Of a stretch of DNA of 64,000 bases, positions 62,569-64,000 are shown one piece after another. Positions within the stretch are counted from its first letter, which is position 1. Every line of letters starts with the position of its first letter. A program made the translations under genes and the position numbers. Origin of the DNA: Streptomyces sp. NBC_00344 (GTDB lineage Bacteria > Actinomycetota > Actinomycetes > Streptomycetales > Streptomycetaceae); the NCBI RefSeq assembly GCF_036088315.1, contig NZ_CP107996.1, positions 1,178,001-1,242,000 of the forward strand, written 5' to 3'. Under the pieces are notes generated by a model. It made no database searches. It was not told the DNA's origin and was given only the letters and a program-made list of their open reading frames with translations.

Positions 62569-62759
62569 GGCGTTGACGGTACGCAGGTGCCGGCTCCCGC
62601 GTGCAGGCCAATGAGCCGCCGTGTGACTGGGCCATTTCCGCGGGAAGGCCCGCGCGGCCTGTCCCGAGACGGGCCGCTCAGCACACGACCTGGCCGGCCA
62701 CCCGGTTGTGACCGCCCGTCTGCGTCCCGGGACGACTGTCGCGCCGGGCGTCCGGCCGC

Positions 62760-62785
62760 CCGGCGGGCACGGGCCTACCCGCCGG
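62760..62785 (-). terminator. Terminator hairpin after msrB
   Basis: CCGGCGGG, 10-nt loop, CCCGCCGG, perfect 8-bp stem located 24 nt past the msrB stop in the direction of transcription. Confidence 0.6.
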
Positions 62786-62809
62786 TATCCGTCGCAGGGG
62801 CGCCCGTGC

Positions 62810-63223
62810 TCAGGAGGCGGGGCCTTCCGGCGTCAGCTTCAGTGAGATGGAGTTGATGCAGTACCGCTGATCGGTCGGTGTCGCGTAGCCCTCGCCCTCG
62901 AAGACGTGCCCGAGGTGCGAGCCGCACTTCGCACAGCGCACCTCGACCCGCCGCATCCCGTGCGAGCGGTCCTCGATGAGCTCGACCGCTTCGGTGTCCT
63001 TCGGGTCGTAGAAGGACGGCCAGCCGCAGTGCGACTCGAACTTCGTGTCCGAGCGGAAGAGCTCCGCGTTACAGGCCCGGCACGAGTAGACGCCGGTGGT
63101 CTTGGTGTCGGTGTACTCGCCGACGAACGCGGGCTCGGTGCCGGCCTGGCGCAGCACGGCGTACTCCGCGTCGGACAGCTCCGCCCGCCACTGCTCGTCC
63201 GGCTTCTCGATGTCGTACGACAT
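62810..63223 (-). CDS. msrB: Peptide-methionine (R)-S-oxide reductase MsrB
   Basis: 137 aa. Reduces methionine-R-sulfoxide in proteins. Two CxxC zinc pairs (CRAC and CAKC), substrate-binding HCGWPSFYDP and GSHLGHVFEGEG, and the catalytic Cys in QRYCINSISL. GAGGGAGC precedes the ATG. It starts 9 nt after the murC stop and is probably co-transcribed with it. Confidence 0.96.
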   Translation of the reverse strand: MSYDIEKPDEQWRAELSDAEYAVLRQAGTEPAFVGEYTDTKTTGVYSCRACNAELFRSDTKFESHCGWPSFYDPKDTEAVELIEDRSHGMRRVEVRCAKCGSHLGHVFEGEGYATPTDQRYCINSISLKLTPEGPAS

Positions 63224-63232
63224 GGCGCTCCC

Positions 63233-64000
63233 TCAGCTCGACAGGTGTTCCAGGATCTGCGGGCCGAGGTCGGTGACGTCGCCCGCTCCCATGGTGAGAA
63301 CGAGATCGCCGGGCTTGGCCATTCCCGCGACGACCCCGGGTACCCGCGTCCTGTCGTGCACGGCGGTGACATCGGCGCCGGCCGCCCGGGCCGCTTCGAT
63401 GATCAGTTCGCTGGTGACGCCGGGGATCGGGTCCTCGCGGGCCGGATAGATGTCCAGCACCACCGAACCGTCGGCGAGCCCCAGAGCCTGGCCCATCTCG
63501 CTGCCGAGCTCCTGGGTGCGGGAGAAGAGGTGGGGCTGGAAGACGACCAGGATCCGGGCATCGCCGACCGCGCCCCGCATGGCCTCGAGGTCGGCGGTCA
63601 TCTCGGTCGGATGGTGGGCGTAGGAGTCGATGACCTGGACCCCCGCGGCTTCGCCCTTGAGCTGGAGGCGGCGCTTGACCCCGGTGTACTTGCCGAGCGC
63701 CGACGCAAGATTGTGGGCCGGTACGCCGAGGGCCACACCGGCCGCCAGTGCGGCGACAGCGTTGTGGGCGTAGTGCCGGCCGGGGACGGACACCGTGAAA
63801 GTGAGGTACTTGCCGTTGAGGACAACGGTCACCTCGCTGGACAGACCGCGCGGGGTGACCTTGTGCACGCGTACGTCGGCGTCGGCGGACTCACCGTAGG
63901 TCACGACCTTCAGCGCGGAGAGGTCACGCACCCGTGCGGTGAGCTCGGCCGCGCCGGCCTGGTCGGCGGCGATCACCAGCGTGCCGCCGGGCACCACCTT
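63233..64000 (-). CDS. murC: UDP-N-acetylmuramate-L-alanine ligase, C-terminal part (runs off right edge)
   Basis: 255 codons visible; the start lies beyond the window. Mur-ligase middle and C-terminal domains: FTVSVPGRHYAHNAVAALAAGVALG, SALGKYTGVKRRLQLKGEAAGVQVIDSYAHHPTEM, VFQPHLFSRT and DIYPAREDPIPGVTS. DSYAHHPTE is diagnostic of MurC, which adds L-Ala to UDP-MurNAc in peptidoglycan synthesis. The P-loop lies outside the window. Confidence 0.94.
   Translation of the reverse strand, partial: KVVPGGTLVIAADQAGAAELTARVRDLSALKVVTYGESADADVRVHKVTPRGLSSEVTVVLNGKYLTFTVSVPGRHYAHNAVAALAAGVALGVPAHNLASALGKYTGVKRRLQLKGEAAGVQVIDSYAHHPTEMTADLEAMRGAVGDARILVVFQPHLFSRTQELGSEMGQALGLADGSVVLDIYPAREDPIPGVTSELIIEAARAAGADVTAVHDRTRVPGVVAGMAKPGDLVLTMGAGDVTDLGPQILEHLSS

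Noticed and set aside
60367..62856. 829-codon plus-strand open frame opposite TetR and MFS genes
   Set aside because: Arg/Gly/His/Glu-rich mirror of the TetR and MFS genes, which have clear motifs.

Overview
The window looks like chromosomal DNA from a Streptomyces or close relative. It is uniformly very GC-rich with strong third-position G/C bias, and many starts are GTG. Frequent 4-nt ATGA/GTGA gene overlaps, many genes that look leaderless, and families typical of streptomycetes (SAV2148-type HEPN protein, DUF1707-FHA, ECF sigma pairs, TreY/TreZ, MMPL) all fit. The calls rest on reading the translations and motifs; no database search was run. I see no tRNA, rRNA, CRISPR array, insertion sequence or prophage.

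Layout. 1-2.9 kb: an Ada/AlkA-type repair gene running off the left edge, and rsgA preceded by a strongly initiated 23-codon ORF. 2.2-5.8 kb: a TetR / serine-hydrolase divergent pair and a WYL regulator / VOC divergent pair, each sharing a clear palindromic operator. 6.2-13.2 kb: an ECF sigma gene coupled to a membrane partner, a DUF1877-like protein, PadR, an L,D-transpeptidase lipoprotein, a VOC protein and an AraC regulator. 12.8-17.9 kb: a YihY/BrkB membrane protein, an AidB-like dehydrogenase, a GAF-HTH regulator, an octamer tandem repeat and a GNAT acetyltransferase.

18.0-27.5 kb is one long plus-strand assimilatory sulfur operon: a Cys-containing leader peptide, ferredoxin sulfite reductase, a zinc-ribbon protein, cysH, cysC, cysD, cysN, a sulfonate-type ABC transporter (binding protein, ATPase, permease) and a sirohydrochlorin chelatase. 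Together these cover sulfate activation, APS reduction, sulfite reduction, siroheme supply and organosulfur uptake.

27.5-39.3 kb is mixed housekeeping and stress genes. It includes an MMPL exporter, a macrolide-type glycosyltransferase with a palindrome between its -35 and -10, and an aminoglycoside-phosphotransferase-like kinase, an arrangement that suggests self-protection or resistance. 39.5-49.4 kb is a glycogen/trehalose region (glgX, treY, treZ) interleaved with a P450-like gene that has an aberrant heme loop, a DUF1707-FHA protein and a GH1 glycosidase.

52.7-60.4 kb is a sugar cluster of unidentified substrate. A DeoR regulator is divergent from a SIS isomerase and class II aldolase, beside a Gfo/Idh dehydrogenase and a three-component ABC importer; a perfect 12-bp inverted repeat lies upstream of the importer. 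The right end carries a TetR, an MFS transporter, msrB and the 3' part of murC, which runs off the edge.
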